Shown here in pieces: positions 6,323 to 12,178 of a DNA stretch of 12,178 bases. Within the stretch, counting starts at the first letter, position 1. Each line of letters opens with the position of its first letter. The DNA lies in NCBI GenBank assembly GCA_030680655.1, contig JAUXUZ010000444.1:1-12178 (forward strand), written 5' to 3'. A model generated the notes under the pieces. That model made no database searches. It saw nothing but the letters and a program-made list of their open reading frames with translations, and was not told the origin of the DNA. Both the position numbers and the translations under genes were made by a program. This DNA is from Phycisphaerales bacterium (GTDB lineage: Bacteria; Planctomycetota; Phycisphaerae; Phycisphaerales; UBA1924).

Positions 6323-7495
6323 ATGACCCAGAGCACCCCTCCCAACACGCCCCCGGCCTCACCCCAGATGCCGTTCAACCCGTTCGCGCAGGCCTTCCCC
6401 TGGGGCGCGTTCGACCCCGCCGCGGCCGGCAAAGCCTGGCAGACCGAGATGGAGACGATGGCGAAGAAGCTCGGCGCCATGCCCAAGGTGCTCGAGGCCG
6501 CGATGAAGGCGAAGAAGGGCGCAACGCCGCACGAGGTCGTGATGACCGAGGCGCCCGTGAAGCTGATCAAGTACACCGGCAAGGCGGACAAGCGCCACGG
6601 CACCCCCGTGCTCTTTGTGTTTGCGATGGTCAACCGGCCGTACGTGCTCGACCTGCTCCCTAACAAGAGCGTGGTCCGCCAGTTCCTCAACGCCGGTTTC
6701 GACGTCTACATGATCGACTGGGGCATCCCCACGCCCTCCGACGCGAGCAAGACGCTCAACGACTACATCGAGGGGCACCTGCACCGCGCGGTCGAGCGCA
6801 TCCTCGCCGACACCGGCAGCGAGCAGGTCAACCTCGTCGGCTACTGCATGGGCGGCACGATGTCGGCCATCTACACGTCGCTCCACCAGGACCTGGTCAA
6901 GAACCTCATCCTCATGGCCGCGCCGATCGACTGGTCCAGCCGCGACTCGCTGCTGCTGAACTGGACCGACCCGAAGTACTTCGACGTCGACGCGGTGGTC
7001 GACACGTTCGGGCTGATCCCGCCGCAGTTCCTGGGCAACTCGTTCGCGATGCTCAAGCCGGTGGCCAACTACTTCCAGAAGTGGGTCGGCTTCTACGACA
7101 AGATGGACGACGAGCGGTTCCTCGAGGACTTCTTCGCCATGGAGGTCTGGAGCAACGACAACATCCCCATCTCCGGCGAGGTCTACCGCGACTTTGTCAA
7201 GTACGGCTTCCAGCAGAACGCGCTGGTGCAGGGCAAGTTCCCCCTCGGCAACAAGAAGGTGAACCTCGGCAACATCACCTGCCCGGTGCTGACGCTGACG
7301 GCCGACGCCGACCACCTGGTGCTTCCGTGCCAGAGCACGCCGCTGAAGGATGTGGTCAGCAGCACCGACTACACCGAGTTGAGCGTGAAGGCCGGGCACA
7401 TAGGCCTGAGCGTCGGCTCGCGTGCCCACAAAGAAATCTGGCCGAAGGCGACCGCCTGGATGGGCGAGCGTTCGACGCCGGTTGACAGCGAATGA
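6323..7495 (+). CDS. phaC: Class III poly(3-hydroxyalkanoate) synthase catalytic subunit PhaC
   Basis: Polymerises (R)-3-hydroxyacyl-CoA, usually 3-hydroxybutyryl-CoA, into PHA with release of CoA, at the granule surface. The 390-residue length fits class III enzymes (about 355) rather than class I (about 590). The alpha/beta-hydrolase core is complete: the lipase-like box GYCMGG places the nucleophile at C175, D330 lies in ADADHLVLP, and H359 lies in KAGHIGLSVG. These correspond to C149, D302 and H331 of the Allochromatium enzyme. The conserved stretches VYMIDWG and FVKYGFQQNALVQG are also present. About 40 extra N-terminal residues (PFNPFAQAFPWGAFDPAAAG) are rich in aromatic residues and Pro and may contact PhaE or the granule. 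TAAGGA at 6312-6317 provides both the phaE stop and the ribosome binding site. A hairpin follows the stop codon. Confidence 0.96.
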   Translation: MTQSTPPNTPPASPQMPFNPFAQAFPWGAFDPAAAGKAWQTEMETMAKKLGAMPKVLEAAMKAKKGATPHEVVMTEAPVKLIKYTGKADKRHGTPVLFVFAMVNRPYVLDLLPNKSVVRQFLNAGFDVYMIDWGIPTPSDASKTLNDYIEGHLHRAVERILADTGSEQVNLVGYCMGGTMSAIYTSLHQDLVKNLILMAAPIDWSSRDSLLLNWTDPKYFDVDAVVDTFGLIPPQFLGNSFAMLKPVANYFQKWVGFYDKMDDERFLEDFFAMEVWSNDNIPISGEVYRDFVKYGFQQNALVQGKFPLGNKKVNLGNITCPVLTLTADADHLVLPCQSTPLKDVVSSTDYTELSVKAGHIGLSVGSRAHKEIWPKATAWMGERSTPVDSE

Positions 7496-7502
7496 CCCTT
7501 CC

Positions 7503-7530
7503 GGGGCACGCAGGAGCGTGCCCCTTCTTC
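7503..7530 (+). terminator. Hairpin after phaC, probable terminator or attenuator
   Basis: A perfect 9-bp stem ggggcacgc / gcgtgcccc (7503-7511, 7516-7524) has a 4-base loop agga and is followed by ttcttc. It starts seven bases after the phaC stop and ends 36 bases before the next start codon. The interrupted T-tract suggests partial termination, which would give less SDR than synthase transcript. Confidence 0.65.
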
Positions 7531-7560
7531 TACACCCTTCCAGTTACGGAGGACTCACAC

Positions 7561-8382
7561 ATGACCAGCAACCTCTCCAAGCGCGTCGCCGTCATCACCG
7601 GCGGCGCCAGCGGCATCGCCCGCGCCGTCTGCCGCCAGCTCGGCCGCGAGGGCATCAAGGCGATCGGCGTCGTCGACTTCAACGAGGCCGTCCGCGGCGT
7701 CTGCACCGAGATCAACGCCGAGCTCGGGCGCGAGTGCCTCATCCCCTACCAGGGGGACGTCACCGACCGCGCGTTCCGCTCGCACGTCTTCGCCGACATG
7801 AAGCACCGCGCCGGCCCCGTAACGATCTGCGTCCCCGCCGCCGGCATCGTGCGCGACGGGCTGGCCGTGAAGGTCGACAAGGTCGCCAAGACCGCCAAGC
7901 TCTACGACCAGGACCTGATGGAGAAGACCATCGCCGTCAACCTGATCGCCGCAACCTACTGGGCGATGGAAACGATCGCCAGCGTCGCCGTCGCCCGCGC
8001 CGAGCGCGGCCAGAACGGCTGGAAGGGCGGCGACGATGTCCAGGGCGAGATCGTCTTCGTCGGCTCGATCTCGTCGGCCGGCAACAAGGGTCAAGTCGCC
8101 TACGCCGCCACCAAGGCGGGGCTCGAGGGCGTGCGCTCCACGCTCGCGAAGGAGGCAATCTACTACGGCGTGCGCGTCGCGATCGTGCACCCAGGGTTCA
8201 CTAACACACCGATGGTGCAGGCGATGGACCAGAAGATCATCGCCGAGCACGTGCTCCCCAAGACGCAGCTCGGCCGCCTCATCACGCCGGAAGAGATCGC
8301 GGATGCGATCTGCTTCATGATCCGCAACCCGGCCGTGAGCGGGGCGCTCTGGGCCGACGCGGGCTGGCACCCGCCGGCCTGA
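7561..8382 (+). CDS. Short-chain dehydrogenase/reductase, divergent, downstream of phaC
   Basis: Predicted NAD(P)-dependent oxidoreductase of 273 residues; substrate unknown. GGAGG at 7548-7552, eight bases before ATG 7561, fixes the start. The Rossmann motif reads TGGASGIA, with the last Gly of TGxxxGxG replaced by Ala. The usual NNAG motif is PAAG (residues 92-95). The active-site residues are otherwise present: N127, S169, Y181 and K185 (YAATK). The Ser-Tyr spacing is 12, against 13 in FabG. It carries extra residues around 101-120 and 146-161 compared with FabG, and ends GWHPPA instead of a typical SDR tail. It lies in the same direction as phaEC, 65 bases downstream and behind a hairpin. 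A role in supplying or diverting PHA precursors is inferred from position only; it is clearly less FabG-like than the next gene. Confidence 0.88.
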   Translation: MTSNLSKRVAVITGGASGIARAVCRQLGREGIKAIGVVDFNEAVRGVCTEINAELGRECLIPYQGDVTDRAFRSHVFADMKHRAGPVTICVPAAGIVRDGLAVKVDKVAKTAKLYDQDLMEKTIAVNLIAATYWAMETIASVAVARAERGQNGWKGGDDVQGEIVFVGSISSAGNKGQVAYAATKAGLEGVRSTLAKEAIYYGVRVAIVHPGFTNTPMVQAMDQKIIAEHVLPKTQLGRLITPEEIADAICFMIRNPAVSGALWADAGWHPPA

Positions 8383-8492
8383 GGCTGACCAGCGGCGCGT
8401 TCGCTGCGGCGTTGGAGTAAGGCGCGGGACCACTCGCAAGCCGCGGTTCTCCCGTGCCCGGGTGGATTCACGACAAACCCCGTACCCCCCAC

Positions 8493-8520
8493 TTGCACCA
8501 CTACGACAATCCGTTAGACT
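8493..8520 (+). promoter_or_regulatory. Candidate promoter for the phaB-type reductase gene
   Basis: TTGCAC (8493-8498) and TAGACT (8515-8520), separated by 16 bases, lie about 60 bases upstream of the ATG in the 197-base spacer after the SDR gene. The match to sigma-70 boxes is moderate. The rest of that spacer (8383-8490) is GC-rich and shows nothing I can name. Confidence 0.45.
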
Positions 8521-8579
8521 TTGCCCGCTCGGACACCTCACTTAACCCGCCGCGAGCGCGGCCTTCAAGGAAGCCTCCC

Positions 8580-9326
8580 ATGCAATCACTCAACGGACGT
8601 GTCGCACTCGTCACCGGCGCAGGCCGCGGCATCGGCCGAGCGATCGCGCTGTCGCTGGCCAGGCACGGGGCTGACCTGGCGATCAACTTCGCAAGCAACG
8701 AGCAGGCCGCGGGCGAGGTCGCGGAGAAGGTCCGCGCGATGGGGCGCAAGGCCGAGCTGTTCAAGTGCAACATCGCTGACGACGCGGCGGTGCACGCGAT
8801 GGGTGAGGCGATCAAGAAGGTCTATCCGAACATCGACATCCTGGTCAACAACGCGGGCATCACGCGGGACAAGTCGTTCCTGAAGATGAACCACAGCGAG
8901 TGGGACGAGGTGGTGGCCGTGAACCTGAAGGGGCCGGTGCAGATGACGCACCTGTTCTTGCCGCAGATGGTGGAGAAGGGGTGGGGCCGGATCATCAACA
9001 TCACCAGCGTGATCGGGCAGATGGGCAACTTCGGCCAAGCCAACTACGCCGCGGCCAAGGGCGGGCTTGACGCGTTCACCAAGACCATCGCGAAGGAAGT
9101 GGCCCGCAAGGGCGTGACTGCCAACTGCGTGGCGCCCGGGTTCATCCGGACCGACATGACGGCACAGGTCTCAGAGAAGGCGCTGGAACACATCAAGTCG
9201 ATCACGCCGATGGGGCGCATGGGCGAGGCGGAGGAGATCGCCGAGGTCGTTGCGTTCCTCGCGTCGCCCGCGGCTTCGTTTGTGACCGGTCAGGAGATCG
9301 GCGCGAACGGCGGCCTGTACATGTAA
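8580..9326 (+). CDS. phaB: Acetoacetyl-CoA reductase / 3-oxoacyl-ACP reductase (PhaB/FabG type SDR)
   Basis: NADPH-dependent reduction of a 3-oxoacyl thioester to the (R)-3-hydroxyacyl form. In this setting the likely reaction is acetoacetyl-CoA to (R)-3-hydroxybutyryl-CoA, the monomer for PhaEC. The protein has 248 residues, normal for the family. It shows TGAGRGIG (12-19), NNAGITRD (90-97), N115, S143, Y156 and K160 (YAAAK), and ends GANGGLYM, close to the INGGMHM end of known PhaB. The NNAGITRD-F-KM stretch also resembles PhaB. AAGGA lies eight bases before ATG 8580; the longer open frame upstream overlaps the candidate promoter and is not used. PhaB and FabG cannot be separated by sequence inspection alone, so the PHA role rests on neighbourhood. 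A separate promoter suggests expression independent of phaEC. No beta-ketothiolase gene is in view. Confidence 0.88.
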   Translation: MQSLNGRVALVTGAGRGIGRAIALSLARHGADLAINFASNEQAAGEVAEKVRAMGRKAELFKCNIADDAAVHAMGEAIKKVYPNIDILVNNAGITRDKSFLKMNHSEWDEVVAVNLKGPVQMTHLFLPQMVEKGWGRIINITSVIGQMGNFGQANYAAAKGGLDAFTKTIAKEVARKGVTANCVAPGFIRTDMTAQVSEKALEHIKSITPMGRMGEAEEIAEVVAFLASPAASFVTGQEIGANGGLYM

Positions 9327-9410
9327 TGCGCATCCGTCGGGCACCTGCTCTGCGAACCCATGAGGTGCGGAGCCGCTCGGGCGAGTCCGTCGATGCGCTT
9401 CAACAGCAAC

Positions 9411-9435
9411 AAAAAACCCGGGCCGTAGCCCGGGT
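9411..9435 (-). terminator. Rho-independent terminator of the LuxR-type gene
   Basis: On the minus strand an 8-bp stem acccgggc / gcccgggt with a 4-base loop is followed by a run of six T (9416-9411 read as complement). It lies 30 bases after the stop codon of the LuxR-type gene. The stem may also stop + strand transcripts from phaB, but there is no T-run on that side. The remaining spacer from 9327 shows no other feature. Confidence 0.85.
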
Positions 9436-9465
9436 GATGCAAGGACGCTTCAAAGCACTGGCCTG

Positions 9466-10173
9466 TTACGGCTTCTTGCGGCGGTCGATGCGGGCGCTGT
9501 TGGCCGCGTCGGGCGGGACAAGGCCGCTCTGGACGGCGATGCGTGCAAGGTCAACACGGTTGCGGGCGCTGAGCTTGATGCCCAGCGAGAGGCGGTGGGC
9601 CTCGATGGTCTTGCGGCTGCGGAAGAGCTTCTCGGCGATCGCGGCGGTCGTCAGGCCCTGGCCGATCAGCGCCAGAATCTCCATCTCACGCGGGGTGAGG
9701 TTGGCCAGCTGTCCCTTGTCCACGTGCTGAGCCTGCACAATCTCGACGTCGGCCTGGGCCGCGCGGGTGTCGTCGGCTGGCACGATGCCGCGGCAGACGA
9801 TCAGCACGCGGTCGGGCTTGCCGGTCGGGGAGCCGTCGGCACGCAGCGGGCGCATCACTGTGCGTGTGCGGATGCCCTTCCATGCAGCGTGCATGACCAG
9901 CGGCTTGTTGGTGTCGAGCACGCGCCGGATCAACTGGCCGCGCTCGTCGGCGATGGGCTTGGGGAACAGATCGGTCAGGAGTTTGCCCGCAAAGCCGTCA
10001 AACGGCCGGGTCGGCGCCCACCAGGAAAGCACTGGGCTCATGAACAAAACCCGACCTTCGGGTGTGACGACGGCGACATCGGCGCCAGAATCACTCGTCA
10101 GCGTGGTCCAGACCTCGGCAAGATCGCCTTGCAGAGGGCCACCGGCTTGGATTTCATTGCTCGGACTTGACAT
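9466..10173 (-). CDS. LuxR-family transcriptional regulator with PAS-like sensor region
   Basis: Predicted DNA-binding regulator of 235 residues. The C-terminal GerE/LuxR helix-turn-helix is clear at about 157-219: LTPREMEILALIGQGLTTAAIAEKL, then SRKTIEAHRLSLGIKL and NRVDLARIAVQSGLV. The N-terminal part (about 15-130) looks like a PAS fold (SDSGADVAVVTPEGRVLFMSP, GKLLTDLFP, ERGQLIRRVLDTNKPLV), so it may sense a small molecule or redox state. No phosphoacceptor receiver domain or autoinducer-binding signature is seen. I chose ATG 10173 because GGAG lies six bases upstream; ATG 10185 and an upstream GTG at 10218 are in frame but have poorer ribosome binding sites. It is convergent to phaB and carries its own terminator. 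Its target genes are unknown. Confidence 0.88.
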   Translation of the reverse strand: MSSPSNEIQAGGPLQGDLAEVWTTLTSDSGADVAVVTPEGRVLFMSPVLSWWAPTRPFDGFAGKLLTDLFPKPIADERGQLIRRVLDTNKPLVMHAAWKGIRTRTVMRPLRADGSPTGKPDRVLIVCRGIVPADDTRAAQADVEIVQAQHVDKGQLANLTPREMEILALIGQGLTTAAIAEKLFRSRKTIEAHRLSLGIKLSARNRVDLARIAVQSGLVPPDAANSARIDRRKKP

Positions 10174-10205
10174 GACTCGCTCCATCCCCACAGAGAATTC
10201 GTTAG

Positions 10206-10220
10206 TTGTGTGCAGCACAA
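10206..10220. promoter_or_regulatory. Inverted repeat TTGTG-N5-CACAA upstream of the LuxR-type gene
   Basis: Perfect 5-bp arms lie 33-47 bases upstream of the chosen start. The half-sites match those of the phasin operator (TTGTG-N6-CACAA) apart from one base in spacing. It may be an operator for PhaR or for self-regulation. Confidence 0.35.
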
Positions 10221-10366
10221 AAGACCCTTAAGAACTATGCCCCTTCCATGGGCTAAATGCGAGGAAAAGCGTAGGCTTGTCGATCCCTAAGGTCATGCTT
10301 GAGCACAGTTTGCGGTGTTTGCCGTCTGTCTGGGAACCCAGAACCGGCCAAACTCCTCCGGGTACT

Positions 10367-10383
10367 CCCCCATACGAAGGGGG
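10367..10383. promoter_or_regulatory. CCCCC-N7-GGGGG inverted repeat between the LuxR-type gene and E2
   Basis: This 5-bp GC arm pair lies 31 bases beyond the E2 stop codon, inside the 240-base spacer from 10174 to 10413. Neither strand has a T-run after it, so it is a poor intrinsic terminator. It could be a weak E2 terminator or an operator used by the LuxR-type protein. I see no clear promoter elsewhere in the spacer. Confidence 0.35.
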
Positions 10384-10413
10384 TGCTTAAGCGGTTCCCT
10401 TTGTGTGGGCGGC

Positions 10414-11700
10414 CTAGAGCTCGAGCATGAGCCGCTCAGGGCGTTCGATCGCGTTCTTGATGTTGACGAGGAACTTGACCGACTCCTGCCCGTCCAGGAG
10501 CCTGTGGTCGTAGGACATCGCCAGGTACATCATCGGCCTCAGCGCAAGTTCGCCGGGCTTTTCGGGGTGCTCAACAGCACGGTTCTTGACCGCGTGCATC
10601 CCCAGGATCGCCGTCTGCGGGGCGTTGAGGATCGGCGTGCTCCACATGCTGCCGAAGACGCCTCCGTTGGTAACGGTGAAGGTGCCGCCCTGGATCTCGT
10701 CGAGCGTCAGTTTGCCGTCGCGGGCGCGGGTCGCGACATCCTTGATCGCCGATTCAACCTGCGCGAAGGACATGTTCTGGACGTTGCGCAGGATCGGAAC
10801 CGTGAGACCCTTGGGCGTGCTGACGGCGACGGAGATATCGATGTGGTCGTGGTACTCAACCTCCATCGCGCCGTCTTGCCCCTGAACCAGGTAGGCGTTA
10901 ACGATCGGCGAGCCGCGGAGCGCCTGGCACGCGGCCTTGACGAAGAACGACATGAACCCGAGGCCGATGCCGTGCTTCTTCTCGAACTCTTCTTTGTAGC
11001 GTGTGCGCAGGGCCATGACGTTTGTCATGTCGACCTCGTTGTAGGTCGTGAGCATCGCCGCGGTGTGCTGCGCTTCAACAAGTCGCTGGGCGATGCGGTT
11101 GCGCAGCGGCGTGACGCGCTCGCGCCGGGTCCCGGGTCGCGCACCGGCGACGGGCGCGGCGGCGGGGCGCGGTGATACCGGTGTTGGCGCAATCGCGGTG
11201 CCTACGGCGGCCCTGCTCTGCGCAAAGCCGGTGACGTCCTGCTCGCGGATCTTCCCGCCCGGACCCGTCCCCTGGATCTTGCTCAGGTCGATGCCCTGTT
11301 CCTTGGCGATCTTCTCTGCGAGCGGCGTCGCCCGCACACCGCTCTCAGCGTGCTGACCGTTTGAGGCCTGGGGCGCGGCCGGCTGCGGCACTGTGGCGGC
11401 CTTGGCGATCGGCGCGGCCGCGACCGGTGCGGGCTTGAGGTCGCTGGCGGGGGCCGCGGACTCAACACCCTCTTCGATCTTGGCGACGACAGCGCCGACA
11501 GGCACCGTGTCTCCGACCTTGACCATGTGCTTGAGGCGACCCGCCGCAGGAGCGGAGATCTCAGCCGTGATCTTGTCGGTCTCGAGCTCCATCACGATCT
11601 GGTCTCGCTTGACGATGTCGCCTTCGGCGGCGACCCATCGCGCGACCACGCCCGTGCGGACCGATTCGCCCATTTCCGGGATGGTGATATCAACGGCCAT
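10414..11700 (-). CDS. sucB: 2-oxoglutarate dehydrogenase complex E2, dihydrolipoyllysine succinyltransferase
   Basis: Core of the 2-oxoglutarate dehydrogenase complex; transfers the succinyl group from E1-bound intermediate to CoA in the TCA cycle. The protein has 428 residues, normal for the family. The lipoyl domain is at about 2-77 with the lipoylated Lys43 in ELETDKIT. A flexible Ala/Pro linker follows, then the peripheral subunit-binding domain at about 122-158 (TPLAEKIAKEQGIDLSKIQG, GTGPGGKI), a second Ala/Pro linker, and the acyltransferase domain from about 195. That domain has the catalytic SYDHRLLDG with His399 and Asp403, and TNGGVFGSMWSTPILN. All key residues are intact. The adjacent upstream E1 gene supports succinyl rather than acetyl transfer. 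The gap to E1 is 66 bases, so the two are likely one operon. There is no convincing Shine-Dalgarno sequence before ATG 11700. Confidence 0.96.
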   Translation of the reverse strand: MAVDITIPEMGESVRTGVVARWVAAEGDIVKRDQIVMELETDKITAEISAPAAGRLKHMVKVGDTVPVGAVVAKIEEGVESAAPASDLKPAPVAAAPIAKAATVPQPAAPQASNGQHAESGVRATPLAEKIAKEQGIDLSKIQGTGPGGKIREQDVTGFAQSRAAVGTAIAPTPVSPRPAAAPVAGARPGTRRERVTPLRNRIAQRLVEAQHTAAMLTTYNEVDMTNVMALRTRYKEEFEKKHGIGLGFMSFFVKAACQALRGSPIVNAYLVQGQDGAMEVEYHDHIDISVAVSTPKGLTVPILRNVQNMSFAQVESAIKDVATRARDGKLTLDEIQGGTFTVTNGGVFGSMWSTPILNAPQTAILGMHAVKNRAVEHPEKPGELALRPMMYLAMSYDHRLLDGQESVKFLVNIKNAIERPERLMLEL

Positions 11701-11766
11701 TTGTTGGTGTGCTTTCTGGCTGAGGGAGCGGAGGAAGTGACGAGGGATGACCGGGAAGGGGGGAGA

Positions 11767-12178
11767 TCAGGCCTTGGCCTTTGCGGGCGCCTCGGCGTCC
11801 TTCGAAGCCGGGCCGAGGGCCTGAACGAGCAGATCGGTCTGCTCATCTTTGTGCAGGTGCTTGGAACCGCCCGATGGCGTCGGGCTTGCGGGGCGGCCGA
11901 TGAATTCGAGCTTGAGGCCGAGCTCGTTGCGGAAGATGTCCTCAAGGAACAGGTACGCCCCGTTGTTGCGGGGCTCCTCCTGGAACCACGTGAGCTTCGC
12001 CTTCGCCGGGTACTGCGAGAGGAGCTTCTTCGCCAATTCCTTGTGGAACGGGTAGAACTGCTCGACGCGCAGCAGGGCTGTGTCGTAGCGGCGTGTCGCC
12101 TCGCGGTGGTCGGCGAGTTCGTGGTAGACCTTGCCGGAACAGAGGATGACCGACTTGACGCTTTTGCGGTCGCCCTTC
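11767..12178 (-). CDS. sucA: 2-oxoglutarate dehydrogenase E1, C-terminal fragment
   Basis: Thiamine-diphosphate-dependent decarboxylase of the 2-oxoglutarate dehydrogenase complex. Only the last 136 or so codons are in the window; the frame runs off the right edge. Visible signatures of the E1 C-terminus are VILCSGKVYHELADHR, LLRVEQFYPFHKELA, TWFQEEPRNNGAYLFLEDI and IGRPASPTPSGGSKHLHK, followed by a final helix (EQTDLLVQALG) and a short Ala/Lys-rich tail. The TTG near 12036 is internal and not a start. The gene ends 66 bases before E2 on the same strand, the usual sucA-sucB order. A dihydrolipoamide dehydrogenase (E3) gene is not seen here. Confidence 0.95.
   Translation of the reverse strand, partial: KGDRKSVKSVILCSGKVYHELADHREATRRYDTALLRVEQFYPFHKELAKKLLSQYPAKAKLTWFQEEPRNNGAYLFLEDIFRNELGLKLEFIGRPASPTPSGGSKHLHKDEQTDLLVQALGPASKDAEAPAKAKA

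Noticed and set aside
6359..7429. Long minus-strand open frame opposite phaC
   Set aside because: Its translation is a His/Val/Glu/Leu-rich antisense shadow without motifs. PhaC on the + strand has a full catalytic triad and ribosome binding site.
7555..8541. Long minus-strand open frame opposite the SDR gene
   Set aside because: Asp/Gly/Val/Ala-rich antisense translation with no recognisable domain; the + strand SDR is well supported.
11767..12036. Independent small gene starting at TTG 12036
   Set aside because: The same frame continues upstream to the window edge with clear E1 C-terminal motifs, so this is the end of sucA.
1..12178. CRISPR arrays, tRNA or rRNA genes, insertion sequences, phage or defence genes
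   Set aside because: No regularly spaced repeats, no cloverleaf or rRNA stretches, and no transposase, integrase or nuclease motifs were found on reading both strands.

Overview
The window looks like chromosomal DNA of a high-GC planctomycete, most likely of the Phycisphaerae lineage. This is inferred from remembered family resemblance, not from a search. Two features point there: a secreted beta-helix protein with a Tat-like leader followed by a GPLNPPAG segment, and a secreted subtilisin ending in two Asp/Asn-rich dockerin-like repeats. I see no rRNA, tRNA, insertion sequence, phage gene or CRISPR array.

Layout, left to right. (1) The 3' part of a glutamate dehydrogenase gene on the + strand, running into a strong hairpin. 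(2) Two minus-strand genes for exported proteins: a beta-helix gene whose frame is broken twice, and a subtilisin-family (S8) protease with a PA-type insert and the C-terminal repeats. (3) A polyhydroxyalkanoate (PHA) block. The regulator phaR (minus) is divergent from a phasin-like gene (plus). Then come phaE and phaC (two-subunit, class III PHA synthase), a divergent SDR oxidoreductase, and a PhaB/FabG-type acetoacetyl-CoA reductase. (4) A minus-strand LuxR-type regulator with its own terminator. (5) A minus-strand pair for the 2-oxoglutarate dehydrogenase complex: E2 complete, and E1 cut by the window edge.

How the parts fit. PhaB-type reductase makes (R)-3-hydroxybutyryl-CoA, PhaEC polymerises it, the phasin coats the granule, and PhaR is the expected polymer-sensing repressor. 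The phaR/phasin intergenic region holds two TGC-N4-GCA palindromes and a near-consensus promoter in front of the phasin gene, which fits the known PhaR repression circuit. A beta-ketothiolase (phaA) is not in the window. The flanking genes, glutamate dehydrogenase and 2-oxoglutarate dehydrogenase, both act at 2-oxoglutarate, so the locus lies among central carbon and nitrogen genes; a shared regulatory link is only inference.

Nothing here is clearly a wholly new system. The best leads are the PhaR operator architecture in a non-proteobacterial PHA locus, the methionine-rich and cysteine-bearing phasin, the divergent SDR next to phaC, the dockerin-like tandem repeat, and the doubly frameshifted beta-helix gene.
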